Shown: positions 1 to 10,870, counted from the first letter of the stretch. The stretch: DNA of 64,000 nucleotides from Entamoeba histolytica HM-1:IMSS (GCF_000208925.1 NW_001914876.1:71675-135674); one strand, 5' to 3'. A program made the numbers and translations. The notes: a model not told the origin generated them from the letters alone.

Positions 1-548
1 TTTAATAATGAAATAAATAATTTATGAAAATAAGGAATATTATCAATTTGACATAACACTTTAAATATCATATTTAGTTCTCCATTATTATCTTTTTCCA
101 TTAAGAATGAAATTGAATATTGAAATAATATAGCAAGTGATTTTAAACAATAATTTATTTCTTTTGGAATTATTTCTTTAATATTTCCATTAAATTTATG
201 TTGATGTTTATTACAAAATCCTTCTTTTTTCCAATATTGTTCATTCCCACAATCACATGTATATTGAGACATAGATAAATATGAATAATAAATATGTCCT
301 TGATGTTTTGTTTCATCAAAACATTGACAACATATACAACTTGATGGAGTTTTTTCACATGTCTTACATCTATATAATAAATGTCTTGAATCAGAATTTC
401 CTTTATTTCTACATCCTTCTTCTTGAATTAGAGAAGAACATTTCTCTTTAATTTCTTTAAAACAAATGTCTTTTCCAAAAATCAATTTATAAATTTGATT
501 TTCATTTCTAATTTGTTTAATAATTGTATAAAACGTTTCTTTATTCAT
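1..548 (-). CDS. UBR-box E3 ubiquitin ligase (N-recognin), 5' part only
   Basis: The gene starts at the ATG complementary to 546-548 and runs off the left edge, leaving about 182 codons. Residues about 36-117 form a UBR-type zinc box: C61, C64, C73, C76, H82, H85, then C98-x-C100 and C112-x2-H115, with the usual CDCG core. In UBR1-type ligases this box binds basic N-terminal residues of substrates in the Arg/N-degron pathway. The visible part after the box is helical. The RING, UBLC or other catalytic domain would lie outside the window, so the subfamily cannot be set. Seen: the Cys/His spacing. Inferred: ligase activity. Confidence 0.75.
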   Translation of the reverse strand, partial: MNKETFYTIIKQIRNENQIYKLIFGKDICFKEIKEKCSSLIQEEGCRNKGNSDSRHLLYRCKTCEKTPSSCICCQCFDETKHQGHIYYSYLSMSQYTCDCGNEQYWKKEGFCNKHQHKFNGNIKEIIPKEINYCLKSLAILFQYSISFLMEKDNNGELNMIFKVLCQIDNIPYFHKLFISLL

Positions 549-680
549 ATTTTATCTTCTTTTAATTGAAAATAAATAAAAAATTTTAAGTTTAAGTTTT
601 GTACAAAAAAGAAAAAAGAAAAGAAAATTTAATCAAATTAAGAGAACGTACAAAATCATTTAATTGTTAAAATAAATCTT

Positions 681-2133
681 TCACTTTGGAATAAATTTAA
701 ATAAAGTAGGTGAGAAAATTGGAATTTTAGGTACTATTCTTCCTGTTTTATTTGCCTCTCTTTCTATTTCTACTCTTCGAATAAAATTTTGAATAACATA
801 TTTGTCTTGACTCATTGGAATACTTTCTCCAGCTAAACAACGAACTGTAAGTCCCCAATAATCTAATACTATATTCCAATATCGTTCTTCAAGAAATTGA
901 CCACCTTCCTTAGTGTATGAAATAAAGTTATCTAATATCCCTTTTCCTTCATAAAATAATCCTTTAAGTCCTTTTGATAAATCTAATGCTGCATCATTTC
1001 CTGTAAATGTATTTGATGTTGTTACTAAAACTTGTCCATTAAATGATTTGTCATCATTTAAAACAGGTGAATAATGAGCACAAGATACTCCTCCAATACA
1101 AAGTGATGTTAAAAAATCTGCTATTTCTTTTAATTTAAATGCACTAAGAGTTGGTGTTGATTGAAAAACAGTAATTCTACACCCAGATAATATTGTTAAG
1201 ATCAAATGAGGAAGAAGTTTTGGCATTGTTTCAATAACATCATTAAATGAATATTTTGCTGAAATTTGAGAACGTAATGATGGTTGATATAAAGGAAAAA
1301 TAGGTGGAAATGGAAAGTCATGAGGAATAGGTTTACTAAAACTAGAATTACATAATGCAAAATTACCCAGAGTAAGTACTGTTGATGGAGAAGTAATATT
1401 ACTAAAATATGAATCATAAGAAGTATTAATATGTGAATTTAATAACATTTTTGATGTTGATGTTAATATTGTATTTAGTCCATTTTGAGATTGTAATGCT
1501 GCATTAATTAATTCACTAAATGTTAATGGTGATTCAAATGTTTGTGTTGTACCATTCCAATATGAATATGATATTTCTTGTAATTGTTTTGAACATTTTT
1601 GTAATTCTTCTTTTACAAATTTCGCTTGTTGACAAGAGAATTGTCTAGATTGAAGCATTGAAATACAAACTGTAGATACATATCCTCTCTTATTACTTGG
1701 ATTAAATACTGAGAAATGAACGGACTATAATTTGTTAAAATAAATTTATACTTCTATTAAAGTATATTAAACAAACGATACAATGAAAATTCATAATCGA
1801 ATGTGTTAAAATTAAATTTTGACGTTCTTTTGGTGGATTTTTTGGATCAACTGGAACATTTGTATCTGCAGAATAATCACATCCCATTAATACTCTAACA
1901 AGCTCTTTTTCTACTCCATTATTAAGTTCATTACTAAGTTGTTTAAAAATAACTACTTCTCCATCTTCTAAATCAAATTCAACAACAAAAAATCCTGTAA
2001 ACATTGAAATATATTCAGATGGTGTTGGTTTATGTCTTGTTCTTCCTAATAATTTATCTGAACTATATGAAGAACTATAAGCACGTGAAGGGAGTGAATG
2101 AACAATATCATAGCTAATGTCTGAACTTGACAT
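681..2133 (-). CDS. Folliculin/SMCR8-like longin-DENN protein (two exons)
   Basis: Two open frames join across a 52-nt intron (1725-1776, GTTTGTTT...TAG, phase 0): exon 1 is 1777-2133 and exon 2 is 681-1724, giving 466 residues. The joined part around residues 112-150 has the pattern of the longin domain of folliculin and SMCR8: a short strand, then FNPSNKRGYVSTVCIS, then a Gln/Lys-rich helix. The rest is a helix-strand mix that could be a reduced DENN module. Family members act as GAP or GEF cofactors for small GTPases at lysosomes or autophagosomes. The match is by pattern only; a different DENN-type family is possible. Confidence 0.5.
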
Positions 2134-2209
2134 CTTTTATTTTTTTTTTGTTTGTTTTTTTTTTTGAATTTTCTAGTTTTTCATCTTTTTTGTTTTTACT
2201 TCATCTTAA

Positions 2210-3724
2210 ATGCAATTAGATACTCTCTTAAATCAACACGAAGCTATAGCAAAAGTTAGAAATGCAATCAATTTAAATGACCAAAATAAAATAGAAGATT
2301 CTTTGAATTATCTGTTTACAAGTGAATTGAATTTGACTGATAAAGAATTAGAAGAATTATTTATTTTTCTTGTACAAAATATTGAGAAAGTACTTGATGT
2401 TGTAGTGTATAATGCAGAAATACTTGTTGTATTACATTCATTATGTTGCACAATAATAAAACCAAGTGTTTCACCATTTCTTGATTCAATTTATATCAAT
2501 GCTTCCCCAAGAGATTTATTTCTCATTCACACATCAATGATTAATTATACAAATAATGTTGATACATTACTTCACTCACTTACTTATCTTCCTTCTATTC
2601 TTGAAAGAATTCCTAAACAACGTTTAAAAAAGTCATTAGAAGACACTTATAAAAATATTGAACAAATCATGAGTCTTATGAATGAAACAAATGAAAAAAA
2701 GAATGAAGAGATAATTCAAAGTATTACTGAGTCATTTATTAATATTCTTCAACCGTCTAAAGAAGTATTATACATTATATTACTTCTTACTAAAAATCAA
2801 ATAATAAACAATTCATTGATAACTAAAATCAGAACATTATGTCTTAGTTGTACTAACTTACCAAATATCATCCTTTCATTTAATTTTCAACAATTACTCA
2901 CATTCATAGGACTTGAATTACCTATTCCACTTATTCTCAATACTTCAAAAATATATCATATGATTGAAGAAGCAATTAAACATTGTAATGTATTTCCTCA
3001 ACATTCAATTATTATTTTACAATACCTTATGAATTATAACCAAAATACTTTAGATGTTGATGTTGTTTCTATTCTACATAATTCAATAACATCTATCCAA
3101 ACTGATGATATTTCACAACAAAGACAAGCAGCTCAATTATTTCAACTTTATATTCTCTCTCATAATTCAGAGTCTATTAAAAATTTAATTATAAAAGTAT
3201 TTGATACTATTAAATATCGTCATTTATGGAGTTATATTCTTCATATCATTCGATTATTTATCTCCTTTTCCTTCAAAAATCCTAAATTACCTTGTTTTAA
3301 TTGTCCATCATTAGTATATACTGAGATTGATGGAATTATCCATAAATTATTAAGTAATAATGAGTATATATCTTTAGACAAATTTGGGATTGTTGGGATT
3401 ATTGATGAACTGGTAGATGTTGTAAGTTTTATTCATTTTATTTCGAGATATCCAATAATTCCATGTAACATAACAGATTATATCAATACACTCAATCAAA
3501 TCTTATCAAATCTTCTTAATGTAAGATCATTAATGTTAAAGGGACTAACTCATGAAGACAAAGAACAATTAAAGAAAGCAAATGAAATTTGTAATATTAC
3601 ATCAGGAAATGAAAAAATGGAATTAGACATTGATGGAGGATTAGAACGTAATACGACACGAATAGAATTTGGAATATTTTCTTTACAAAAAACAATTAAA
3701 TCATTACAATCAAAAATAAATTGA
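2210..3724 (+). CDS. Unassigned all-helical protein, 504 aa
   Basis: ATG at 2210 opens 504 codons with no visible intron. It is divergent from the folliculin-like gene; the two ATGs are 76 bp apart, so they share a very small promoter. The protein looks alpha-helical throughout with regular Leu/Ile spacing, like an ARM/HEAT-type solenoid, and ends in a polar Lys-rich helix. There is no signal peptide, membrane segment or Cys/His cluster. A distant tie to glomulin-like or proteasome-assembly solenoids crossed my mind but nothing specific supports it. Function unknown. Confidence 0.8.
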   Translation: MQLDTLLNQHEAIAKVRNAINLNDQNKIEDSLNYLFTSELNLTDKELEELFIFLVQNIEKVLDVVVYNAEILVVLHSLCCTIIKPSVSPFLDSIYINASPRDLFLIHTSMINYTNNVDTLLHSLTYLPSILERIPKQRLKKSLEDTYKNIEQIMSLMNETNEKKNEEIIQSITESFINILQPSKEVLYIILLLTKNQIINNSLITKIRTLCLSCTNLPNIILSFNFQQLLTFIGLELPIPLILNTSKIYHMIEEAIKHCNVFPQHSIIILQYLMNYNQNTLDVDVVSILHNSITSIQTDDISQQRQAAQLFQLYILSHNSESIKNLIIKVFDTIKYRHLWSYILHIIRLFISFSFKNPKLPCFNCPSLVYTEIDGIIHKLLSNNEYISLDKFGIVGIIDELVDVVSFIHFISRYPIIPCNITDYINTLNQILSNLLNVRSLMLKGLTHEDKEQLKKANEICNITSGNEKMELDIDGGLERNTTRIEFGIFSLQKTIKSLQSKIN

Positions 3725-3810
3725 ATATTCTTTATTTTTGTTTGTTTCTTTTTAAACGTAATTCAAATAAAAATTGAAAAGCAAAACTAAAAAAAAAACA
3801 AGTGATTGAA

Positions 3811-5865
3811 ATGTTTCCTCTCTATCGTTCATATAAATTAATTCCTAAAGATAAATGTCAATTTAATTCTCCTATCAGTACAAATAGAATTAAATTAAAA
3901 GAGAGTATATTTTGTGTATTACCATATTTAAATATAAAAGATATAATACAACTACAACAAGTTAGTAAAGAAATCAGAAATATGATCCAAACTTCCTCCA
4001 GACATGGATTATTAGATAATCAGACTAATATTGATAATGAACAATATGATTATTATCGGTCTGAATTGAAATTAAATCAACTAACTTTTCCAAGATTAAA
4101 AACAATCCGTTGTTCTTATCAATTACTTTGTTCACTTCCTTCATTAAGTTTCTTAAACCTTTCTTTTGAAATTATTGATATGAAACTGAACAATAAAGAT
4201 CAATATACCCTATTTCATTCACTTCAAAACAGAATCATCTCTATTGAACGATCAGAGTGGAATAATCAATTTACTCAACTCACTTCTCTAACAAAAATTG
4301 ATTGTTATTTCTCAAGTGAATGTAATTTTATTCATTTAAAACAAATGAATAACCAATTACAATGGATATTAGTTCGTTGTCATTACCCAGAAATAACATT
4401 AATAAAAAAACATTTACTAAAATATCCACAACAAACTGTATTTATATTTGATCAAGCACATCATATGAAAGATAATGATTTAATTCTCTTTAAAGCATAT
4501 AAATTTATAGTTACTGTAGAAGGTCAAAATAATATTCAAAGTGATAATGTCATTAGATTAAAAGAATTATGGTTACCAAATACAACTAATATTAATATGA
4601 TTCAGTCTATTGTCAAAAAATATTGTGCTTTTAAACTCATATTATCAAATCCTTCAACTTTACAAACAAAATACAATATTTATGATTTGACATCTTTGAC
4701 AGAAGTACAATCATTAGAAATACATTCTATTAATTGTAATGAAATTAAATTTCCATCTACCCTTACTGAATTAAAATTATTTTCATGTACTATTGAAAAT
4801 AAACAAAATATAGTATTACCATTATGTAAAAGACTTATTTACAATGAAATTCATATGAAATCAAAATTTATTATTAGTAAAAATGGGTATATTAGTATCA
4901 CAAAATCTGAATGGTTTATTGAAAATAAAGACATTCTCTATTTTGAAGGTAGTTTTATTTCTGATGATTCTACACAATGTATTGTTATTAAAGATTCACA
5001 AACAACAGAATGTACTGAAGACTCTGAAGACAAAATTATTTCTTCTTCTAGAACTAATTCTCAAACAGATTCTAATTTTTCTATTCAATTTTATAAACCT
5101 CCATCATCAAGAAAAATACCTATTTCAATTAATTTACAATATCAAGCAATTCCATCAACAATACCTAATATTCTATCATTAGAAAATTGTTTTCAATTGA
5201 ATAATCTTAAAATTTCAACAATTATTCATCCAGACTATTCAAAATTTAAATGTCTTAAACAACTTCATTTTGTTAATTGTATCTTTAATGAAGAAATAAC
5301 ACTTCCAAAATCTACAACACAAGTAATTATAGAAAACAGTGATTATATAGAATTTAAATCAAATAATTTATTAAATATGAAACTCATTCATGTTAATATA
5401 TTACCACTCTCAAAATATCCTACAACACTTACTTCACTCTTACTTAATAATACTCAAATTAATAAGACAATTGAATATTGTCCTCTAAAAACTTTATACT
5501 TAAAAGATTTATGTCAATGCCAAAACTTAGAATATCTTCCACATTCTTTGAATTATCTTCGGTGTGACTCTTGTACATTGACTTCTAGTCTTTTTCTTGA
5601 TTCTCTTCATTTGACTAAGTTATTATTTTATAATGTAAATGGAATAGAAATTCTATCTCTTCCAACAACCATTCAACTTGTGAATCTCTGTAAATGTAAA
5701 TTACTAAAACAAATTATTTTATCAGAAGCAACTCATTTGAGGAAATTTTATTTAAGGTCATGTGATGTTCTTCAACACCCATCTCTTCCACCTTCATGTA
5801 TTGATCTTAACTCAATTGAACTTATTTCTGCTTCAGAAAAACAATTATTAAATCTATATAATTGA
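3811..5865 (+). CDS. F-box-like leucine-rich-repeat protein
   Basis: The first in-frame ATG is at 3811 (an upstream in-frame GTG at 3802 is not a plausible eukaryotic start), giving 684 residues. Residues about 28-60 (KLKESIFCVLPYLNIKDIIQ, followed by LQQVSKEIRNMI) have F-box-like spacing. From about residue 90 to the end there are irregular repeats of the form L..L.L..C.....LP, typical of Entamoeba LRR proteins. A Ser/Thr/Glu-rich insert lies near residues 390-425. F-box LRR proteins usually present substrates to SCF ubiquitin ligases; that role is inferred. The stop is 98 bp from the end of the convergent uL30 gene. Confidence 0.75.
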   Translation: MFPLYRSYKLIPKDKCQFNSPISTNRIKLKESIFCVLPYLNIKDIIQLQQVSKEIRNMIQTSSRHGLLDNQTNIDNEQYDYYRSELKLNQLTFPRLKTIRCSYQLLCSLPSLSFLNLSFEIIDMKLNNKDQYTLFHSLQNRIISIERSEWNNQFTQLTSLTKIDCYFSSECNFIHLKQMNNQLQWILVRCHYPEITLIKKHLLKYPQQTVFIFDQAHHMKDNDLILFKAYKFIVTVEGQNNIQSDNVIRLKELWLPNTTNINMIQSIVKKYCAFKLILSNPSTLQTKYNIYDLTSLTEVQSLEIHSINCNEIKFPSTLTELKLFSCTIENKQNIVLPLCKRLIYNEIHMKSKFIISKNGYISITKSEWFIENKDILYFEGSFISDDSTQCIVIKDSQTTECTEDSEDKIISSSRTNSQTDSNFSIQFYKPPSSRKIPISINLQYQAIPSTIPNILSLENCFQLNNLKISTIIHPDYSKFKCLKQLHFVNCIFNEEITLPKSTTQVIIENSDYIEFKSNNLLNMKLIHVNILPLSKYPTTLTSLLLNNTQINKTIEYCPLKTLYLKDLCQCQNLEYLPHSLNYLRCDSCTLTSSLFLDSLHLTKLLFYNVNGIEILSLPTTIQLVNLCKCKLLKQIILSEATHLRKFYLRSCDVLQHPSLPPSCIDLNSIELISASEKQLLNLYN

Positions 5866-5963
5866 ACTTAATATGAAACATTGAATTAAATTCAATTATT
5901 ACTTTTTAAATTACATTCTAACTAACTATCTAAAATAAACCAAAAGAAAACAGTAAAAATCAA

Positions 5964-6713
5964 TCAGATACGTTGTAATAACCATTCATCCATTCCAGTA
6001 ACACGTAGTCCTGTGACTCCTCCAAGTTTATTAAATCTATAATTTCTAAATTTTTCACTAGAAAATATAAATGGAGATAATACACTAAAAATTTCATCAA
6101 AATGTTTTCCTTGTGTAATTTCATTAACAAGATCTTCAATACATTCAATAGTATCAACTTTACCTGCAAAAGCTTCTTTAACAATAGAATTACTTGTAAT
6201 AGCAATAGGTTCTTGATCACCAATTTGAATTCTACCTCGTTTAATAATTAATTCTCTAATAGTTTCTGAATGAATAGGACCATAAGTAATATATAAATTA
6301 ACTATTTTTAATTTTGACATATTTTCTGGTGTTCCAACAATAATTCTAGTTTCCATTGGTTGTCTTAATCCAAATCCATTTAATATTTCTTTAATTTCTT
6401 TAATTGCTGTTATTGGAGTTCTAAGTAACATAACAGCAACTGGTTCAGTAAATCCTCGTGGTGGTTGTTTAGCCATTACTTTAGAAAGAAACTGACTACG
6501 TGCTGTTTCATTCATTTGCTTCTTTTTAACAGCAACAATACGTTCAAGACTTAATTTAATGTGAATTTTTTTATTTTTCTTTTGAATTTTTTTCATTTGG
6601 TCTTTCATTTGTTTTCTTTTCTTTCTTTCTGACATGATTTGGTCAATAGTACTTCTTTTAATAATTACTTTTGTATCAGCTTTCTTCGGAATGTGGCTAC
6701 TTGTTTCAGTCAT
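5964..6713 (-). CDS. RPL7: 60S ribosomal protein uL30 (L7)
   Basis: The ATG is at 6713; the in-frame TTG just upstream is not used. The product has 249 residues, the normal length for eukaryotic L7. It has a basic N-terminal helix (residues 25-70), then the uL30 core with VMLLRTPI, the RIIVGTPENMSKLKIV stretch and the LIIKRGRI segment, and ends with a lineage-typical GMDEWLLQRI. It is a structural protein of the large subunit. The sequence AAAACCCTTG directly precedes the ATG, a variant of the AAACCCT element found near other growth genes here. Confidence 0.95.
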   Translation of the reverse strand: MTETSSHIPKKADTKVIIKRSTIDQIMSERKKRKQMKDQMKKIQKKNKKIHIKLSLERIVAVKKKQMNETARSQFLSKVMAKQPPRGFTEPVAVMLLRTPITAIKEIKEILNGFGLRQPMETRIIVGTPENMSKLKIVNLYITYGPIHSETIRELIIKRGRIQIGDQEPIAITSNSIVKEAFAGKVDTIECIEDLVNEITQGKHFDEIFSVLSPFIFSSEKFRNYRFNKLGGVTGLRVTGMDEWLLQRI

Positions 6714-6834
6714 CAAGGGTTTTTTAAAAAATAAATTCTTTTTTTTTATTTTTTCTCTAAAATAATTTGTTGTTGTTTTTTTTTAATGATAAAACTGATA
6801 TTGAAAATATTAATAAATATCTTTCTCACTTGAA

Positions 6835-8079
6835 TTAACAATATGTCTTAAGTGTTTGCATAACATTAGGATATTTTACTACTACTGAATGTGGTTTCCA
6901 ATGAAGTAATTCTTTTTTCACTAAAACCACTTTCTTTGAACACTTTTCACGTAATGCCTCCATTTTAATGTGATTAATTGAAATAATTTGTGATCCTCGA
7001 TATGGAGAAATACAATTTAAAGTATCTAAAGCACTTACACAATCCTCTTTTGTTATTCCTGTTTTTAAAGTAAGATCTTCAATGGAGGGAATTTCAGTTG
7101 AATTTAATAATTCTTCTGCAATTACTCCTGACCAATAACTTTTGAAACTAACTAATCCTAAATCACTTAATGGTTTCTCAGGACTTCCTGGAATTCCTTC
7201 AATTTTACTTAATTCATAACTCATTGAAATAAGCATTTTACCATATCCTTTTCGTTGATGATGTGGTAATACCATTAAACAACTTAAATTATACCCATCA
7301 GGACTAGCTTTTTCTTTTGAAAAATAACCAACAATATGATAATCATCACTTTTCCACTGTTCATTATAATTAAATTCACAAAGAACATAGAAATAGAATG
7401 GTTCTACATCATAATATAATGTTTTATGATCTAAAAACATTTTACTTAATAAACAAAGTGATTGACAAAACATTTTTGCTTCTGCTCCATCAACTTCAAA
7501 AAATGCTAAATGTCTTTCATCATCTTTATAAATTAATAATCCTGGTGGAAAATGATATGGACAATGTTCTCTATGTTTAATATAAGTATTTGCTTTAGAC
7601 ATATATTTAAGACAATGTTCACAAATATATAATCTTTCTGCATGTCCATATTCTCCAGGATATGGTGAAAAATACCAAACATTTAAATCATAATCTCCAA
7701 TAGTAACATGTTGAATATTTTTTGTTCTTTGAAATATTTCATTTTCTTGTGGTGTTGTTTTATCAATAACTTCACTATCTTTTTCTAACATAGAAACATT
7801 TGATTGACGTAATGCTCTTGTCATTTTACGTTGACTAACTCCATCTTCTTTTGTTGTAGGTCTAATAATATTTTCTTTTGATGAATATCGTATAATATTA
7901 TTTGCTGCTGTCCATTCATCTAATCGTTTATTATATTCTGTATATCTAACATAATATTCTGTATTTCCATTATGTTCTCTTGTTTCAAGAATTCTTGCTT
8001 CTCTATATGATCCTTCAGGATCTTCATGTTTATGACACAATACCTTTTCATTTATCTTAAATCTCAAGATATTACTCAT
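6835..8079 (-). CDS. MYST-family histone acetyltransferase (Esa1/Tip60 type)
   Basis: 414 residues, close to yeast Esa1 (445). In order: a chromo-like Tudor-knot domain (about 5-65), a C2HC zinc finger (C153, C156, H169, C173), and the acetyltransferase core with the acetyl-CoA loop QRKGYG at 275-280. The catalytic Cys fits C267 (NLSCLMV) and the general base Glu fits E301 in PGSPEKPLSDLG. The SKEK segment before the core carries the Lys that is auto-acetylated in Esa1. All key residues are present, so an active enzyme is expected, acetylating histone H4 in a NuA4-like complex. ADA2, from a different HAT complex, lies at 29-30 kb. Confidence 0.93.
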   Translation of the reverse strand: MSNILRFKINEKVLCHKHEDPEGSYREARILETREHNGNTEYYVRYTEYNKRLDEWTAANNIIRYSSKENIIRPTTKEDGVSQRKMTRALRQSNVSMLEKDSEVIDKTTPQENEIFQRTKNIQHVTIGDYDLNVWYFSPYPGEYGHAERLYICEHCLKYMSKANTYIKHREHCPYHFPPGLLIYKDDERHLAFFEVDGAEAKMFCQSLCLLSKMFLDHKTLYYDVEPFYFYVLCEFNYNEQWKSDDYHIVGYFSKEKASPDGYNLSCLMVLPHHQRKGYGKMLISMSYELSKIEGIPGSPEKPLSDLGLVSFKSYWSGVIAEELLNSTEIPSIEDLTLKTGITKEDCVSALDTLNCISPYRGSQIISINHIKMEALREKCSKKVVLVKKELLHWKPHSVVVKYPNVMQTLKTYC

Positions 8080-8292
8080 TTAATCTTTAAAAATAAAATA
8101 TCATTTCTTTTTTTATTTTTATTTTTTGGCTTTATTATTTAATTTTTTTGTTCTCACATTTACTTTTTTTCCTTTATCTTGAGATTTTCTGGTATTTTTT
8201 CATTTATTTTGTCTAATACTAAAAAAATTTTTTTAAGGGTTTTTAATTGTATGAAATTTGAAATATAAAACATTTTTCTAAACAAACAGAAA

Positions 8293-10332
8293 TTAACAAT
8301 TAGAAATACCAGCAACTGATTGACATTGCTTTGTAAAATAATCATCACATATCCCACAGAAACTTGATTTTGATGAACGACAATAACCACATGAATTAAT
8401 ACTACATAATCCTGGATCAGTATTTTTTGCACATGTTTTAAATGTTAATGTAGGATAATCAAGAAGGACAATTCCATTACATTGAAGACTCACTTTAACT
8501 ACTGAATCAACAATGTCACCATGTGGAATTCCCATAAGAAAAGGATGAGATAAACAAAATAATTTCTGTGAGGTATTAAATGATAATCCATTTGGTAAAT
8601 AAGGTTCACTAATTATTTTTGGTGAAAAACAATTCCATGATATTTGAGGCATAGTTACATGCCTTACTTCTACATTATCTGAAAGATGAACTACATATTG
8701 AGAATCATCTCCAAAATTTTTTCCTTCATAAAATGGTTGATATACAGTACAAAGAATAATAACTGCAATACAAATAGCTTGAAAGATTACTAAAACAATA
8801 AATGAATATTGATATGGAAGTCCAAATCTATATGATGCTTTATTAATAAAATAACATATTACTAATGATATTATTACACCAATAATATAACAACTAACAA
8901 GAGTTATTACATGATATCCAATGATAATAGACAGCATTAACATTGACATTAAAAGTGAAAAAACAATATACCACGTAATATATTGGGATAATCTCCATTT
9001 AAAATTGATATTATTTTTTATTGGAAAGAATGCCTTTTTAGTTTTTAAGAAATTCATTACTTCTGTTTTATTAATTAGTACAAAAATCCATAATATAATA
9101 GATAATAATATTGTTATTCCCATTAAAAAGTACATTGATGGAAAGATAATTGCAATAATTATACAAGTAATGGTACTAAACAAACAACTAAATATTAAAA
9201 ATGATATTGGTCCAAATATATGCATCATACGTATTTTCCATTGAATGAATTTAGATTTTTCTTCTCGTTGGGGATTATTACAATTCATTTCAAATAATAC
9301 TTTTTCTAACTGTGTAATTGCACAATCAACTTTCTTTGATACACCATTTATTTCTTCTATTTCTCTTAATCCTTGTGCATTATTATGTATTTCTTTTAAT
9401 GCCTCAACAAGAAGAGGAATAATTCCTAAATAATCTACTGTCAATTTTCCTGTATCATCTTCTTTCACTAAGTCTGGATAAATCTTTTGTACATCCTGTG
9501 CAACAAATCCATATTTTTTATTATCACTATCATTTTTATAAGAATAAGACACTCCAACTAAAGATAAAATTCCATTAAGAGAATTGTGTATTTCTTCAAT
9601 ATCAGTTTTACTTCGTGCATCTGACCTTACTAAAAATCCATTTTCTGCAAATATTTCTCCAAGTACATGCAATTGTCTGAGATTTTCATTAATCTTTTCA
9701 ATCTTAATAAAATCTTCTGGTGATATTTGGTAATCTCCTGTTGATGGAATTTTAATCATTTGTTGTATTTCATTTGTATTTATGTTTTGTTTTATTGGTG
9801 TTGGTTGCATTTCAATTCCAATAGGTGTGTCAATAGCAAGAGGTGCTCCAGAATATGATATTGGAACACTTTCTATTGAACGACTTGGTGTAGTTTCATT
9901 ATTAATAACACTATTTGATGATGAATTAGTATGAATTTCATTGTCAAATGACTTTGAATTAGGGTCAAAGGCAAAAGGATATTGTAAATTGTTATCACCA
10001 TCATTATTATTTATTATTATTTTTTTTTTAATTTTTGTTGGTGGATATTTATCTATCAATTTAATCATATAATCCTCACACAACCTTTTAATATCATCTT
10101 TTTGAGGAGATAACTTAAACGTTGTTAATAATAAATTATTTGGATTCTTTCCTGGTTTACTAAGTTCTGTTCGTAAATGTGCATCCCAAACATGTGCATA
10201 ACAATTATATCTTGTTTTAGGTGCTTCTTCACATTTAGGAAATGTACATTTCCAATTTTTCTTTCTTTGATTTTGTGTTCTTGGAATTTGTTCACTTTCA
10301 ACAAGAACAAGAGGAGGTGATGATTGGTTCAT
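8293..10332 (-). CDS. MYRF-like membrane-tethered protein: C2H2 finger, S74 autoprotease, multiple TM
   Basis: 679 residues in one exon. Order: a single C2H2-type finger (C29-x4-C34-x12-H47-x4-H52); a basic and low-complexity linker (90-200); an intramolecular chaperone / peptidase S74 domain (about 232-325) with the Ser-Lys dyad S237 and K242 in the SDARSK motif; a short coiled coil; then several hydrophobic segments from about 370 to 525; and a Cys-rich, probably lumenal tail. In MYRF and Dictyostelium MrfA this domain trimerises, cuts itself and releases an N-terminal transcription factor from the ER membrane. Here a zinc finger stands where those have an NDT80-like DNA-binding domain. Release of a nuclear fragment is inferred. 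Confidence 0.82.
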   Translation of the reverse strand: MNQSSPPLVLVESEQIPRTQNQRKKNWKCTFPKCEEAPKTRYNCYAHVWDAHLRTELSKPGKNPNNLLLTTFKLSPQKDDIKRLCEDYMIKLIDKYPPTKIKKKIIINNNDGDNNLQYPFAFDPNSKSFDNEIHTNSSSNSVINNETTPSRSIESVPISYSGAPLAIDTPIGIEMQPTPIKQNINTNEIQQMIKIPSTGDYQISPEDFIKIEKINENLRQLHVLGEIFAENGFLVRSDARSKTDIEEIHNSLNGILSLVGVSYSYKNDSDNKKYGFVAQDVQKIYPDLVKEDDTGKLTVDYLGIIPLLVEALKEIHNNAQGLREIEEINGVSKKVDCAITQLEKVLFEMNCNNPQREEKSKFIQWKIRMMHIFGPISFLIFSCLFSTITCIIIAIIFPSMYFLMGITILLSIILWIFVLINKTEVMNFLKTKKAFFPIKNNINFKWRLSQYITWYIVFSLLMSMLMLSIIIGYHVITLVSCYIIGVIISLVICYFINKASYRFGLPYQYSFIVLVIFQAICIAVIILCTVYQPFYEGKNFGDDSQYVVHLSDNVEVRHVTMPQISWNCFSPKIISEPYLPNGLSFNTSQKLFCLSHPFLMGIPHGDIVDSVVKVSLQCNGIVLLDYPTLTFKTCAKNTDPGLCSINSCGYCRSSKSSFCGICDDYFTKQCQSVAGISNC

Positions 10333-10870
10333 TTCAATAAAATCTGTTCAATTTTCAAGTTTTATGTTTTAATATTTATTTGTTTTATATAACGTAAATA
10401 TTCATTAAAATTAAAAAAGAGAATAAAAATAATAATAATCTACGCTTTTATTTATTTATAAAAAATAATAGACAAAAGAAAGTTGGTATTGTTTTCAATA
10501 GTAAATAGTTTTATAGATATTAACTCATTAATTGAAGTTTATTATAATATATAAAGAATAAAAGAAGAAGTAATATAATAATTCTAAACTAAATGAAGGT
10601 TTACAGAAATAGTAATGAAAAGAATATTTAAGATAGAAGAGGTAAAGAGTTTTATAGTTATTAATTTTATCAGATAGAGTTATTGTTCTTCATAATGAGA
10701 TTTATTATATTAATTTATAAAATAAAAACCAAAAAGAGTCATAAAGATTTTGAGAAGAAAATAAGGAATAAAAAGAAGAAGTAAAATAGTTTAATAAAGA
10801 AGATATGAATAATGATATAAATTAATAACAAAAATAGAATCTAATGTAAAAATAAAATGATAAAAATCAA
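10333..10870. other. Intergenic region with loose A-rich direct repeats
   Basis: This 538-bp gap separates the MYRF-like and KRR1 genes, both on the minus strand. I see no coding region. Two imperfect direct repeats recur: AGTTTTATAG at about 10508 and 10650, and an ATAAAGAATAAAAGAAGAAG-like stretch at about 10550 and 10765. They may be a decayed duplication or simply low-complexity DNA. Confidence 0.4.

Noticed and set aside
3802..3810. Upstream GTG start for the LRR gene
   Set aside because: Eukaryotic genes here start with ATG; the first ATG is at 3811. The same reasoning moved starts to ATG at 6713, 11638, 11765 and 35359.
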